A DNA stretch of 64,000 nt, from positions 1 to 64,000 of IMG/VR virus record IMGVR_UViG_3300028844_005067; one strand, 5' to 3'. Position 1 is the stretch's first letter. Every line of letters begins with the position of its first letter. Shown here in pieces: positions 9,201 to 17,310 of the stretch. The notes beneath the pieces are model-generated. The model was not told where the DNA came from and did not search any database. It saw only the letters and a program-made list of their open reading frames with translations. The stretch is from a virus. Position numbers and translations under genes: made by a program.

Positions 9201-10668
9201 TTTCATGTTCCACACGCATCCCGCGAACCCAAGATTTGGAAATTCATTAGGGTACATGTCCCCAGAAGATGTAGTTGCATCTATGGGAGAGCGCGTGTTA
9301 TTCGGCGTCCGCTATCAGGTCATCAGCGAAAACTATGGATTCGACGTGCTACGAATTGACATCAAAAAGGACAGTCCATTGGCAAAAGAAATGAAGAAAT
9401 TGACAAAGTCGAAAACTGAAGCAGTTCAGAAGAAAGCGATAGACGAAATCGCTAAGATATTAAAAGCCGAATCAAAACTGGTTGTAAAGCAGTTCAGGAA
9501 CAAAACAGCAGACAGAAACAAGTTTCAATCTTATCTACTTAAAAGTGAAATCGCGTTCACGCCATTCGATATCAGTGCAATTACTATTGAAGGATTCAAC
9601 AAAGTGTCCAAGAACTTTCACATTCAATACCAAGTAATGCCTTTACCCTTATACCAAGTTTCATTCAACGGTCAATACCCACAATTAGAAATCCTCAACA
9701 ACCCAATGTCCTTCTACGGGTTTGAACCAACGCGTCACGTTGAATTGGTAGGCTATCCCGGCGAAGAAGTCTATGGACTAGATATCAGAAAGGAATTTCA
9801 AAACGCCTACGACCGCGCGTACGCATTCGACAAACCTCCGGGCGACCAAAAGATGTATCTCACAGGAACTTCTTCTGGCCCTCAATCACCCGCGCCAATC
9901 AAAGTCCGAGGCCGTAGCATATACCTAGACGTCAGTAATCTAGACCAAGGAACCTTTGCTTCAGCAATCGATGACGACCTTATGGAAGGCCAAGACGCCG
10001 CGAAGATTCTTCCAAAGCATCAATCTGGTATCGAAGTCCCAGCGTCAATGTATGACATGGAACGAGATATGTACCATAACGACGGAGAACAAAACCGCAG
10101 GGACGCCAAAGTGCAAATGAGAGTGTTCTTCGACATGGCAAAGCCAAAGGCCTCACTAAAATCTGAAGACCCAGACAAATATTACGAAGAATGGTTTGAA
10201 CAGATTGATGAATCCACGGAAGTTCTGAAAAAAGTGAGTACAAAGAAATCGCTTCCGAAGGATGAAAAGAAAGTTCTAGCAGAAGTACTCAAAGACGAAA
10301 TCATTGATAACCCACAGCACATTACAAACTCATGGAATGACGAGATTGAAAAATTCATTATTACATACGATGCAGTTCTATTAGAATATACAAACGGCGT
10401 ATCCGGACATCCAGACTTAGTTCTACAAACAATTTACCCAGAATGGGAGTTCAAAGCACTTCAAAAGGCTCGCCTGCTCTCACTTGCCGAGAATGAGTAC
10501 AGTTATACAGATGAAGAGATTAGCGCTATTCAATCCGGTTATCAACCGAAGACCCTAAGTCCGTCCCTCAAGTCGGCATTTTCAGACCTCTATGGTCCGG
10601 GTCTTCGCTTTGACGACGTTGACGACGAGGAAGGTGATTTCGATGGAACCGAGCCAGAAAACGATTGA
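6232..10668 (+). CDS. LigD-like PrimPol + ATP-dependent ligase + JAB-domain chain
   Basis: 1478 aa behind a strong GAGGTGAATAC site. About residues 230-320 resemble the LigD-type primase-polymerase: IDFDNP with D262 and D264 as candidate metal ligands, then TGKSYQIWFG matching the SGKxxH region. Residues about 485-850 form an ATP-dependent DNA ligase: motif I KFDGW with K498 as the adenylation lysine, later LVGEI, EGFVVY and FKVKR, and an OB-like tail. Around residue 994 a JAB/MPN metalloprotease motif appears (HTHP followed by SPED). The remaining C-terminal part, about 400 residues, is unassigned. Asn-Pro motifs (NPLKK, NPVFG, NNPMS, DNPQH) lie between segments. PrimPol plus ligase suggests end-joining or repair of the incoming genome; carriage in the virion is inference. 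Confidence 0.8.
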   Translation: MERDYKYIFREFDKYVRILEAEGIYPPSINSIEFFCKEMITKKYWYYPPTRGGIKSVMIYGSLVRDQISTEPILDRSDGVENRELFNEMRDKLIERVNEMYGETGNEERARKWAPNPFSVDDRAFEYALSEGMNADVWDKMEPLERKQSVAYQKAVADSIYVKNQCNNYFETVGAFMLRKTMHHPIMSIYFSFSASASEGRNSTFLARAKGGEVTVDSEEDIKTFMEQSEYKDILSMGNDSFRGIWFVPSTTGDNIKMACIDFDNPNMSAKTTKMKTAVRNVSKKLEAAEVPYIIMFTGKSYQIWFGTEAIGIDNQYEANRYIDQLTKGVDVVVSAKSSVSTAERQEAIERGVPLIDKSVNTKNKPLGMFFGMHYKPQKTPTDDPGTGYVRVPVPIKQLTAFDATQEAHPQFVLKNFNSLSLQVDQFFDEVKMGQGYGGKGNIETPPACFRSDENEPDFSTVKFAEEWKKGKRGFPEYNFSDGRAEASQYSELIVTPKFDGWLGAIHYRSTGNFVLNGKRLVEQKERSTRTGNILSSEEVQCVLVTRGGIIMWDNHLTREFQRTCERLGIREAILVGEIVTYNEFGKVAGPQGVTAVLNRKEKEDGATTQNERLFNNLRFTLTDLIKIDGKQWGIDDSYEAKHDLLKQFTSFRIDLTPYFRLQSPFTERFDALWSQVTVTDGHEGFVVYADGNRFKVKRQNTLDAVIIGIDSTSKRWIDGKGIGSAYVAVVHNRPKFGPIYVSLGRVGTTGLTDAQRLELTEKVVGTENENVVPLSKALGQTEETMGLEDVILVEPTTVVEIVYEKLNEGREPSFAMYRQQRMGKGRGARTNFAFADIMYSRRMRSPRIVGIREDKNPLKKLDVDSAQGDTSGGFQIGAKPNPVFGIPSLSKLAKELNRIQFFYPTAEKGPPVIMDDNELVQRSFVGNVIAGPEVLDGPIDMWRKLHKLMDRDREFAGYVKNNTIYYGTSHNKMSVAVGFNGSDWANGVDFMFHTHPANPRFGNSLGYMSPEDVVASMGERVLFGVRYQVISENYGFDVLRIDIKKDSPLAKEMKKLTKSKTEAVQKKAIDEIAKILKAESKLVVKQFRNKTADRNKFQSYLLKSEIAFTPFDISAITIEGFNKVSKNFHIQYQVMPLPLYQVSFNGQYPQLEILNNPMSFYGFEPTRHVELVGYPGEEVYGLDIRKEFQNAYDRAYAFDKPPGDQKMYLTGTSSGPQSPAPIKVRGRSIYLDVSNLDQGTFASAIDDDLMEGQDAAKILPKHQSGIEVPASMYDMERDMYHNDGEQNRRDAKVQMRVFFDMAKPKASLKSEDPDKYYEEWFEQIDESTEVLKKVSTKKSLPKDEKKVLAEVLKDEIIDNPQHITNSWNDEIEKFIITYDAVLLEYTNGVSGHPDLVLQTIYPEWEFKALQKARLLSLAENEYSYTDEEISAIQSGYQPKTLSPSLKSAFSDLYGPGLRFDDVDDEEGDFDGTEPEND

Positions 10669-13600
10669 AATGGTCTTCGGCTTTCCCCGTAAGGGCGAAG
10701 TCTACGGAACATTCGATGTACTAGACTCAACTTTTGACCCCAGTACACAAACATGGTCGGTAACATTTGCAGAAGAAGTACAGAAGAAGTATGCAATAGA
10801 AGCACTTCGTACATTCATCGGACGTCAAGCGATTTTCGCAATAGAAGACATTGATTACAGTGTAGAATTTCCAAAATCGGGACTGGTTGTAGAAACCGTA
10901 CGTGATAACCCTCCGGGGGCAGTACAGACTCGCGTATCAGGTTCCTACACTACCAATGGCGCACTTCAAAACCCAATGTCTGTCGCAGACTTCAATGCCG
11001 ATATGGATAAGATGACCGTATCAAACCCCAAGAAGCATTTCCGCGTGTACCCGGCAGGGGAACTACATTCCAAGAAATTTCGCGACCAATTGTTCAAGTT
11101 CGTTACTCGACGTGGAGAATCATACGGATGGGTAGCGAATGGGGAAATCTATCACCGTAAGGGTTCACTAATCATGCCCTATGTTAAAATCAACAAACAC
11201 ATTGAGAAGTCAGTGGTATCATACCATACTCATCCATCAAAGGATGAGCCATCACTTACTAGTCCAGACGACATTCAGTGGTATATGGATGCCGCATACA
11301 GCGAGTGGGGAATCCGCCATTTCTATACAATCATGAAAGACCGTCTAGACCACTTTGAGTTCATCATCAAAGGGGACGAAGGCCGAAAACGCTACCTAAA
11401 GATGAACGAAGGCAAGTTTGTTGACGACTTAGGCACCATGCTTGACAAAGCAGAAAAAGAGTACAAAGACAAGGAAGAACTAGACGATTATCAATTCTGT
11501 GAGCGCGTGACCCGTGCATGGATTAAAGACATCAATAGCAAATTTAGTCATCTAGTGGAAATCAAATACCACCACCATATACGCCCCGGCGCACCAAAGA
11601 AAAAGAAAGTGCTTGCCAATCCGGGAAGTGGTAACCCTTTTCCCCACACCTCCAGAATCAAGGTAGACGACAAGTATCTATCCATAGCCCTGAACGAACT
11701 CAAGGGAATTGACTACGATTGGATTCACTACGGTGGCGATGAGTTTAGCCACACCATGTATGTGTATTGGTGGCTAAAGTACCACTTCTTGCCGAAAGCA
11801 GACGACACAGACCGTCTATGGCTATGGGAAAAGAAAGGAATGGACGAAGAAACCAGAAGTAAAATTCGTAAGTACTTACAACAAGAAGTAGAAGATGGGT
11901 GGACAAATGCAGATTGCTTGCTAATGATTGGTCTGTTCCATGACATCGCAAAGAAGCGCGAGAAGGAACAGAAAATACATCATTCTATTCTAGGTGCGGA
12001 CATGTTCAAAGAAGAAATTGCACCAGAACTTAAACTCCCTACCAATCTTACAGAACGCCTCTACTTGATGCTCCAGTCTGATGTGGGAAGGAAAAGGATA
12101 ACAGAAGAACAGTTCCAAACTATTGCAGGAGATTTATACCCAGTAGCAAAGATGTTTCACATGGCTGATAGGACAGCGCACCACCCTTACATGTACACTA
12201 TCGCCGCACGCATGGCTCGACGCGAAGGAACCCTAACAACCGGAGAATATGGTGATGCCTACATCGAGATGGCAAACAAACACGATGTTCTAGAGTTGGT
12301 GAAATTTTTTCAAGACAAAGCGATGCAAAACCCGCCGCCGAAGAGTCCGTCGAGTGTTACGTATTCTGCGACGTATGATATCGCGGTAGACCCAGACACA
12401 GCCGAATTCTTATTTTCAGAATACGACCCACGGCAAGTACCCGGGAATGACGGAAAAACCGGCAGAAATTTCATGGCTTCTTTCCGGCAAATGCTGTATC
12501 TGAAAATGGTGTTATCTGATGGATATGTTGCTTCCGCTACATTAGGGTTCAAGTATCCCGCTAATCTAAACATCACTGGTGTACCTGTTCGTGACGACTT
12601 TGGGTTATCGGGGGCTAGAGAAGTCTATGAGCGTGTAGGCCAAGTACTAGAACAGGCATACGAAGTAGAGATACAATACCAAGAAGCAAAAGAAGTACAA
12701 GCAGAAACATTCGATATAGTACCTGCTTCAGACGAAGATTCGGCACTTCAGCCTCTCATTAATCCTCGGCCATTCGGTAGCACAATTATACTTGCGGGGG
12801 CACATGGTTCTGGACGACGCGAAACTGCAAGGATGCTTCACCATCACGGTGGATACATGCTGTGTCCAATGCACACAACAGAACCAAGAAAGCCCGGAAG
12901 GATACCAAACGAAGATTCCGTAAACCATTCGCACGAATCTTTCGATAAGGAAGTTTCCTGTGGGGAAATGAAATACTGGACAATCGGTTCAAATGGACAC
13001 AAGTATGGGTACACCCAAGAGCAACTAAAGCATCCAAAAACTGTAATGTACACCACACCACAAATGGCTTTGAAGATGAAAGAATCAATGCCGAAGGTTA
13101 CTATCGTATTCCTAGACAATAAGGATTCAGTTAAGCGACACACCGACCGTCTAGCAAATCGCAATGGTGTAACACACGAGATGGCCAAGGCAACCGCAAA
13201 GCGCAAACACACACTCCGCAATGCTCGTCACAAGTTTGACGAAGTTGTATCTGTCGAGAAAAACAATTTCAAGGAAGCCGCAGTAACACTAATCAATCCA
13301 AAGAAAACACCTGAAGGGAGAAAGATTCCCAAGAGGTATTTGAAAGGACTCAACAGCGAAGAAATGGCTATCGCGGCAAAAGAAATCGATAAGGGATACA
13401 AGTACGATATCAACGACCCAGACGCCTACGAAGAATGGAAATCAGATATTAAAGCAAAGGCCAGAGGATACAAGACCGTACCAAGTAAGTACAAGAAGAA
13501 GTTTATCGAGATGTACGGCCCATTGCCTGAGGAAGGCGATTTCCTTACCAAGATTGCAAAGGCCACAGGAATCAAAAAGAGTATTCTAAGGGAAGTAGAA

Positions 13601-15229
13601 AAGAAAGGACTAGCCGCTTGGAGAACAGGACACCGAGTAGGTGCAAACCAACACGCATGGGCAAGAGGCCGAGTATACTCATTCGTAACGCTAGGTAATA
13701 CTGTCAAGAAAGGCAACAAGAAGATGGGAGATTACAAACTCGCTGTCAAGGCGGGACTCATCAAAGAGAACCCACCAATAGAAGTCATGCCTCGCACTAA
13801 CGAATTAAACAGTACTCGATTCATTAACTTGGAAACGGATGAAGACGTAACAGGCAAATTATTTGATGGGGCGACATTGAACGCAGAAGAATATCCAAAT
13901 CTACACGTAGGTAAGGAACTTAATTTATCGAGCAAACTCCCCACTGGAATCCCTAAGAAACTCAACACTGCAAAAATGGGCAATGAGCGAGTTATAGTAT
14001 TCGATGGGGGAAGACTACTCGCAAAGAAAGTCAACATCGATGCGCCTGTTTACCTTGAAACTTCCCCGTTCAAGCGGAGAGAGCCATCAGGATTCATCGT
14101 AGCATCAGGCAGGTTACACTATGATGAAAAGGCATACACTGTGTCAGACACTAGAATTACACGCTGGGATGACAGTGTAATCCCAATGCTTAGACCACCC
14201 TATTTCATCTATGACGAAGTAACAATACAAAGTAGTCCAGTATACGGACCACTACCAAATCCATCACCATCAAAACAACCAAAAGCATCATTCAATTGGT
14301 TGGAGAAGTTTACCGCATGGGTTGAACTCGTAAACATGAAGAACAAGGAACTGATTGCATTCCTCGATTCAGAACCTTGGGGTAAAAAAGCAGGGATAAA
14401 CAAAGCAAAGGCGAAGCAAGAAGGAATCAGCCGAGGACGTTTCTCCGCAAGCCGTATTCTCATCATGCGAAAGAAACTAGGACTCACTGGCCCAAAGGAC
14501 TACATCAAGGCCGGGCCGATTATTATTCGCAACTACTACGAACTTGCACAAAAGAAGTGGACAGAAGCAGACTGGGAATGGTGCAAGAAGCAAGTAAGTT
14601 TCAATTCGCGTGCGCGTGGGCAATCAGGACCATACACCGACAGTAAAGGAAGACCAACTCGCAAACTGACTGCGCTTTGGGTATGGGGCCATGACCCATG
14701 GCGCTATGCACGCAAGATTGAGAAGCGCAAGACAATGCCTAAGTGTCCAAACGTCCCATGGATTGGTCGAACAGAAAAGCGACTATACGGTACGACTGAG
14801 TACAAATATCCTGAAGTGGAAAACAATCCACCATTCCGCAGACCACGTCTTTATCATGGTTCTTCTGTCAATAACCTGAAGGTACTCAAACCACATCACA
14901 ACAAAACCATAGGTAGAGAAGTGGTATTTGCTACACCAAATTATGAATATGCATTAGCAATGTCTGTGCCATCAACTAATGACGATTTCGATATTGGATA
15001 TGTTAATGGCGAATTTATGATTGAGGAACAATACCCAGACGCATTTGATTTGCTAAAGCAAGCCGCTTACATGTATGAAGTCGACGCGCGAGGATTTTAC
15101 GAACACCCACAGTTCCCGGAAATGGAACGTATCATTGAAGTCACTATACCTGTGAAGAAAGTAAAGCGAATACCTAATGTGTATCAAGAACTCCGCAGGA
15201 TTGGAGCGAACTTAATTCCGTACAGGTGA
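10643..15229 (+). CDS. JAB + HD + guanylate-kinase-like + DUF5824-like + ART-like chain
   Basis: 1528 aa. Start ATG 10643 follows GGAAGGTGA by 6 nt and overlaps the previous gene's end. In order: JAB/MPN (H195, H197, then SPDD); HD phosphohydrolase with H433-D434 in FHDIAKK followed by HH and a later MADR; a guanylate-kinase-like domain from about 713 with TTEPRKPG and a P-loop G719-T728 reading GAHGSGRRET, where the usual Lys is Arg, so ATP binding may be lost; a DUF5824-like region about 890-960 (IPKRYLKGL) followed by RTGHRVGANQHAWAR; a basic module with KGRPTRK; and a final LYHGSS / VFATP segment like phage ADP-ribosyltransferase folds. Asn-Pro motifs separate nearly every pair. I infer a polyprotein of accessory enzymes. 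DUF5824 and ART calls are tentative. Confidence 0.78.
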   Translation: MEPSQKTIEMVFGFPRKGEVYGTFDVLDSTFDPSTQTWSVTFAEEVQKKYAIEALRTFIGRQAIFAIEDIDYSVEFPKSGLVVETVRDNPPGAVQTRVSGSYTTNGALQNPMSVADFNADMDKMTVSNPKKHFRVYPAGELHSKKFRDQLFKFVTRRGESYGWVANGEIYHRKGSLIMPYVKINKHIEKSVVSYHTHPSKDEPSLTSPDDIQWYMDAAYSEWGIRHFYTIMKDRLDHFEFIIKGDEGRKRYLKMNEGKFVDDLGTMLDKAEKEYKDKEELDDYQFCERVTRAWIKDINSKFSHLVEIKYHHHIRPGAPKKKKVLANPGSGNPFPHTSRIKVDDKYLSIALNELKGIDYDWIHYGGDEFSHTMYVYWWLKYHFLPKADDTDRLWLWEKKGMDEETRSKIRKYLQQEVEDGWTNADCLLMIGLFHDIAKKREKEQKIHHSILGADMFKEEIAPELKLPTNLTERLYLMLQSDVGRKRITEEQFQTIAGDLYPVAKMFHMADRTAHHPYMYTIAARMARREGTLTTGEYGDAYIEMANKHDVLELVKFFQDKAMQNPPPKSPSSVTYSATYDIAVDPDTAEFLFSEYDPRQVPGNDGKTGRNFMASFRQMLYLKMVLSDGYVASATLGFKYPANLNITGVPVRDDFGLSGAREVYERVGQVLEQAYEVEIQYQEAKEVQAETFDIVPASDEDSALQPLINPRPFGSTIILAGAHGSGRRETARMLHHHGGYMLCPMHTTEPRKPGRIPNEDSVNHSHESFDKEVSCGEMKYWTIGSNGHKYGYTQEQLKHPKTVMYTTPQMALKMKESMPKVTIVFLDNKDSVKRHTDRLANRNGVTHEMAKATAKRKHTLRNARHKFDEVVSVEKNNFKEAAVTLINPKKTPEGRKIPKRYLKGLNSEEMAIAAKEIDKGYKYDINDPDAYEEWKSDIKAKARGYKTVPSKYKKKFIEMYGPLPEEGDFLTKIAKATGIKKSILREVEKKGLAAWRTGHRVGANQHAWARGRVYSFVTLGNTVKKGNKKMGDYKLAVKAGLIKENPPIEVMPRTNELNSTRFINLETDEDVTGKLFDGATLNAEEYPNLHVGKELNLSSKLPTGIPKKLNTAKMGNERVIVFDGGRLLAKKVNIDAPVYLETSPFKRREPSGFIVASGRLHYDEKAYTVSDTRITRWDDSVIPMLRPPYFIYDEVTIQSSPVYGPLPNPSPSKQPKASFNWLEKFTAWVELVNMKNKELIAFLDSEPWGKKAGINKAKAKQEGISRGRFSASRILIMRKKLGLTGPKDYIKAGPIIIRNYYELAQKKWTEADWEWCKKQVSFNSRARGQSGPYTDSKGRPTRKLTALWVWGHDPWRYARKIEKRKTMPKCPNVPWIGRTEKRLYGTTEYKYPEVENNPPFRRPRLYHGSSVNNLKVLKPHHNKTIGREVVFATPNYEYALAMSVPSTNDDFDIGYVNGEFMIEEQYPDAFDLLKQAAYMYEVDARGFYEHPQFPEMERIIEVTIPVKKVKRIPNVYQELRRIGANLIPYR

Positions 15230-15233
15230 TTCA

Positions 15234-15716
15234 ATGGAATTCAAAACCGCAAATGAAATTGCCCGAGGGAAGGATGGCACTGTCATTTACACTGTCGATT
15301 CAGGAGAATGGGACAAGTTCATTGCAGACGTTATAAAAACCAAAGGCGGTGTTGAATGGTATATGCAGAAACCTTTCCTTTGGATGAAAGAACACCTGAA
15401 TGTGGGATACAAAGCAAACGGAATCGGTATTCAAGAAACCAAAACAATTCATGTTCGCAAAGGGCGCGAAAAGGATGAATCCCTACTAGTCCATGAATAC
15501 GGCCATGTTCTAGGATATGGCCATACTCATCCGTTAAATCCGAACATAATGAATCCCGTTGACAGTATGCGGGTTTCAGACGGCGACAAGATTACAGAAC
15601 GATTCAAGGAAAATTTCAGCGAATACTATGAAAAGGTACTTGTCCCAGCCGAAAGAGAACGAGTATTACCGGTAGCCATCGCGCTAGGTCTGGTACTATT
15701 CGGGATGATTGGATGA
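15234..15716 (+). CDS. membrane-anchored metzincin-type metalloprotease
   Basis: 160 aa. The zinc site HEYGHVLGYGH matches HExxHxxGxxH of metzincins (matrixin/archaemetzincin-like), and NIMNP just after fits a Met-turn. The C-terminus is a hydrophobic helix (VAIALGLVLFGMI), so the enzyme is probably membrane bound. It starts at ATG 15234 behind AGGTGATTC, whose TGA ends the polyprotein gene, and overlaps the packaging ATPase by 4 nt. A role in maturing the upstream polyproteins is an attractive inference; degradation of a host envelope during entry or exit is the alternative. Confidence 0.85.
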   Translation: MEFKTANEIARGKDGTVIYTVDSGEWDKFIADVIKTKGGVEWYMQKPFLWMKEHLNVGYKANGIGIQETKTIHVRKGREKDESLLVHEYGHVLGYGHTHPLNPNIMNPVDSMRVSDGDKITERFKENFSEYYEKVLVPAERERVLPVAIALGLVLFGMIG

Positions 15717-16486
15717 AAGTCGCAGGTAAGTTCTTGGAAAGTCTTGGACGTCGCCATTCTGTTATCGTAGGAATGACACGGTCTGGTAAGACTTACTTTA
15801 CCAAGCACGTTCTGAAGAACCTACAAGCAGAAGGATACCACACGGTTTTCTTTGACCCAAAGCACGACGATGACTATGCAGATTTGGGTGTAATCTGTAC
15901 AACGCCCATCGATTTCTACGCAAAACTACTGAAGAAGACCCCGCATATCGTGTATCGTCCAAGTCCAAAGAAAGACGAGCGAGCGGATGAACTAAGCCGT
16001 ATCATCGAGATGATGTTTGCACTTTCTAAGAAACCCGGCTTCAAGCGTATGCGCAGAATCGTAGCCATTGACGAGATTCAATTGATGGTAAAGAAAGGAA
16101 CCAACGACGGTGTAGAAATGCTTTGGACGATTGGGGCAGGTATGGGAATCGTTGGAGTTGCAATCACGCAACGTGTACAATTGCTTAACGAAACATGCTG
16201 GTCACAGTCTGAAAACAAGATTCTATTCAAAACAGACGACCGCCCGGATTACCTACGTTCCAGAAATCTGGAACACTACTCAGATAAGCGAGAATTTTTC
16301 TTGAACACGGAAAACAGATACTACTACTATGCAACCACAGGGGATGGTCGATGGAAAACCCATGAACCCGTTTCCGACAACATCACTAGTAGAAGAAACA
16401 AACCAAAATCAATGAAACCCAAAAACAAGGGTAAACGCATAGGTAATTTGAAGACCAAACGTTACATGGGTCTGAAACGGTGGTAA
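15713..16486 (+). CDS. HerA/FtsK-type DNA packaging ATPase
   Basis: 257 aa. Walker A is GMTRSGKT near residue 20, Walker B is RRIVAIDEIQ, and a sensor-like VAITQR follows, the pattern of the HerA/FtsK superfamily genome-packaging ATPases (PRD1 P9, STIV B204, poxvirus A32). Length also fits. The C-terminus is Lys/Arg-rich. Its presence without any terminase argues for a tailless, often internal-membrane virion. Start ATG 15713 overlaps the protease stop. A conjugation-type ATPase of a plasmid is the alternative, less likely given the virion context. Confidence 0.85.
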   Translation: MKVAGKFLESLGRRHSVIVGMTRSGKTYFTKHVLKNLQAEGYHTVFFDPKHDDDYADLGVICTTPIDFYAKLLKKTPHIVYRPSPKKDERADELSRIIEMMFALSKKPGFKRMRRIVAIDEIQLMVKKGTNDGVEMLWTIGAGMGIVGVAITQRVQLLNETCWSQSENKILFKTDDRPDYLRSRNLEHYSDKREFFLNTENRYYYYATTGDGRWKTHEPVSDNITSRRNKPKSMKPKNKGKRIGNLKTKRYMGLKRW

Positions 16487-16487
16487 T

Positions 16488-17063
16488 ATGCTAATCGTCA
16501 CAGTTCCCCACGCAAAATCAAATCAAACAGAAGGTACAGGGTTCGATGCAGGAGCCATCGAATTCATCGGACATCTTGAAACAGCACTCGATGATAAGAA
16601 TGTGAAGTATATTATCCATGTAGGGGAATCACATAGAGAACTAGTTGATTTGAATAGAAAGGAATCATATTCAACAGACTATCATCAAGAACTACGAACA
16701 TTGCTAAAACATGCAACACTACACATTGACCTTCATTCGTTTCCGTTTGTGGCTGAAGACGCAGAAGATGAAGAATCAATCACATCATTAGGAGATGATT
16801 TGCGTTCATGGTCAGTACATGATTTGGTAATCCTAGAAACTGATGGTGTAAGTAATAGAGAATTCATCAACACTGTACTCGATGAAATGGAAACTGAGTT
16901 TGACATGTCTGTTGTTGATAGTACTGTTGACAACTACATTACAGTAGTAGCATCTATACTATTCAAGGTCCCTTCCGTCCTGATTGAAGTGAATGACCAA
17001 AGTGTGGAGGCATTCCCATTGATGGCGTCTGCTCTCGCCCGGGCCGTTGCTGACTTTGCATGA
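16488..17063 (+). CDS. N-formylglutamate amidohydrolase-like metallohydrolase
   Basis: 191 aa behind GGTGGTAAT. VPHAKSN at the N-terminus, RELVDLNRKES and HIDLHSFPF match the conserved blocks of the FGase superfamily of zinc amidohydrolases/carboxypeptidases. Typical FGases are longer (about 250 aa), so this is a compact form. Substrate cannot be predicted; cleavage of a peptide or cell-wall amide is possible. It is the last gene of the leftward-open + strand operon, and its end overlaps a convergent gene on the - strand by about 100 nt. Confidence 0.65.
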   Translation: MLIVTVPHAKSNQTEGTGFDAGAIEFIGHLETALDDKNVKYIIHVGESHRELVDLNRKESYSTDYHQELRTLLKHATLHIDLHSFPFVAEDAEDEESITSLGDDLRSWSVHDLVILETDGVSNREFINTVLDEMETEFDMSVVDSTVDNYITVVASILFKVPSVLIEVNDQSVEAFPLMASALARAVADFA

Positions 17064-17214
17064 ACATGAAACCCATCATATTCATTGCATGGCTACGAGA
17101 TTGCCACCATCTCATTCGTATACCGTGTTCGATAAAATCGAACAGTTCTTTGTCGATAGTCACGGACACAGCAACCTTCTTTGACTGGTCTTGCTCGTGC
17201 CTACGCCGCGACAT
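16963..17214 (-). CDS. ribbon-helix-helix DNA-binding protein
   Basis: 83 aa. KKVAVSVTIDKELFDFIEHG followed by a helix (SRSHAMNMMGF) has the beta-alpha-alpha pattern of CopG/MetJ-type RHH repressors. The Gln/Pro/Gly-rich tail overlaps the 3' end of the opposite gene. It is transcribed divergently from the core-protein gene, and the shared 96-bp intergenic region contains a palindrome, so regulation of that promoter is likely. Confidence 0.6.
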   Translation of the reverse strand: MSRRRHEQDQSKKVAVSVTIDKELFDFIEHGIRMRWWQSRSHAMNMMGFMFMQSQQRPGREQTPSMGMPPHFGHSLQSGRKGP

Positions 17215-17310
17215 CTAGTATCCCGACGCATACCCTCGTTAATATGGTTCTCCTTGTATGATAACTTATAAGTATCGTATACTATACTATTTTATCACAG
17301 TACCGCTTAT
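17215..17310. promoter_or_regulatory. divergent promoter/operator of core protein and RHH genes
   Basis: AT-rich 96-bp intergenic region. CTTATAAGTA at 17265-17274 is a good archaeal TATA box for the + gene and contains the perfect 10-bp palindrome ACTTATAAGT, a plausible RHH operator. Imperfect AGTAT/ATACT repeats follow. The spacing leaves little or no leader for the + gene. Confidence 0.55.

Noticed and set aside
12780-13270. Active guanylate kinase
   Set aside because: The P-loop Lys and following Ser/Thr are replaced (GAHGSGRRET), so the fold is kept as a call but not the activity.
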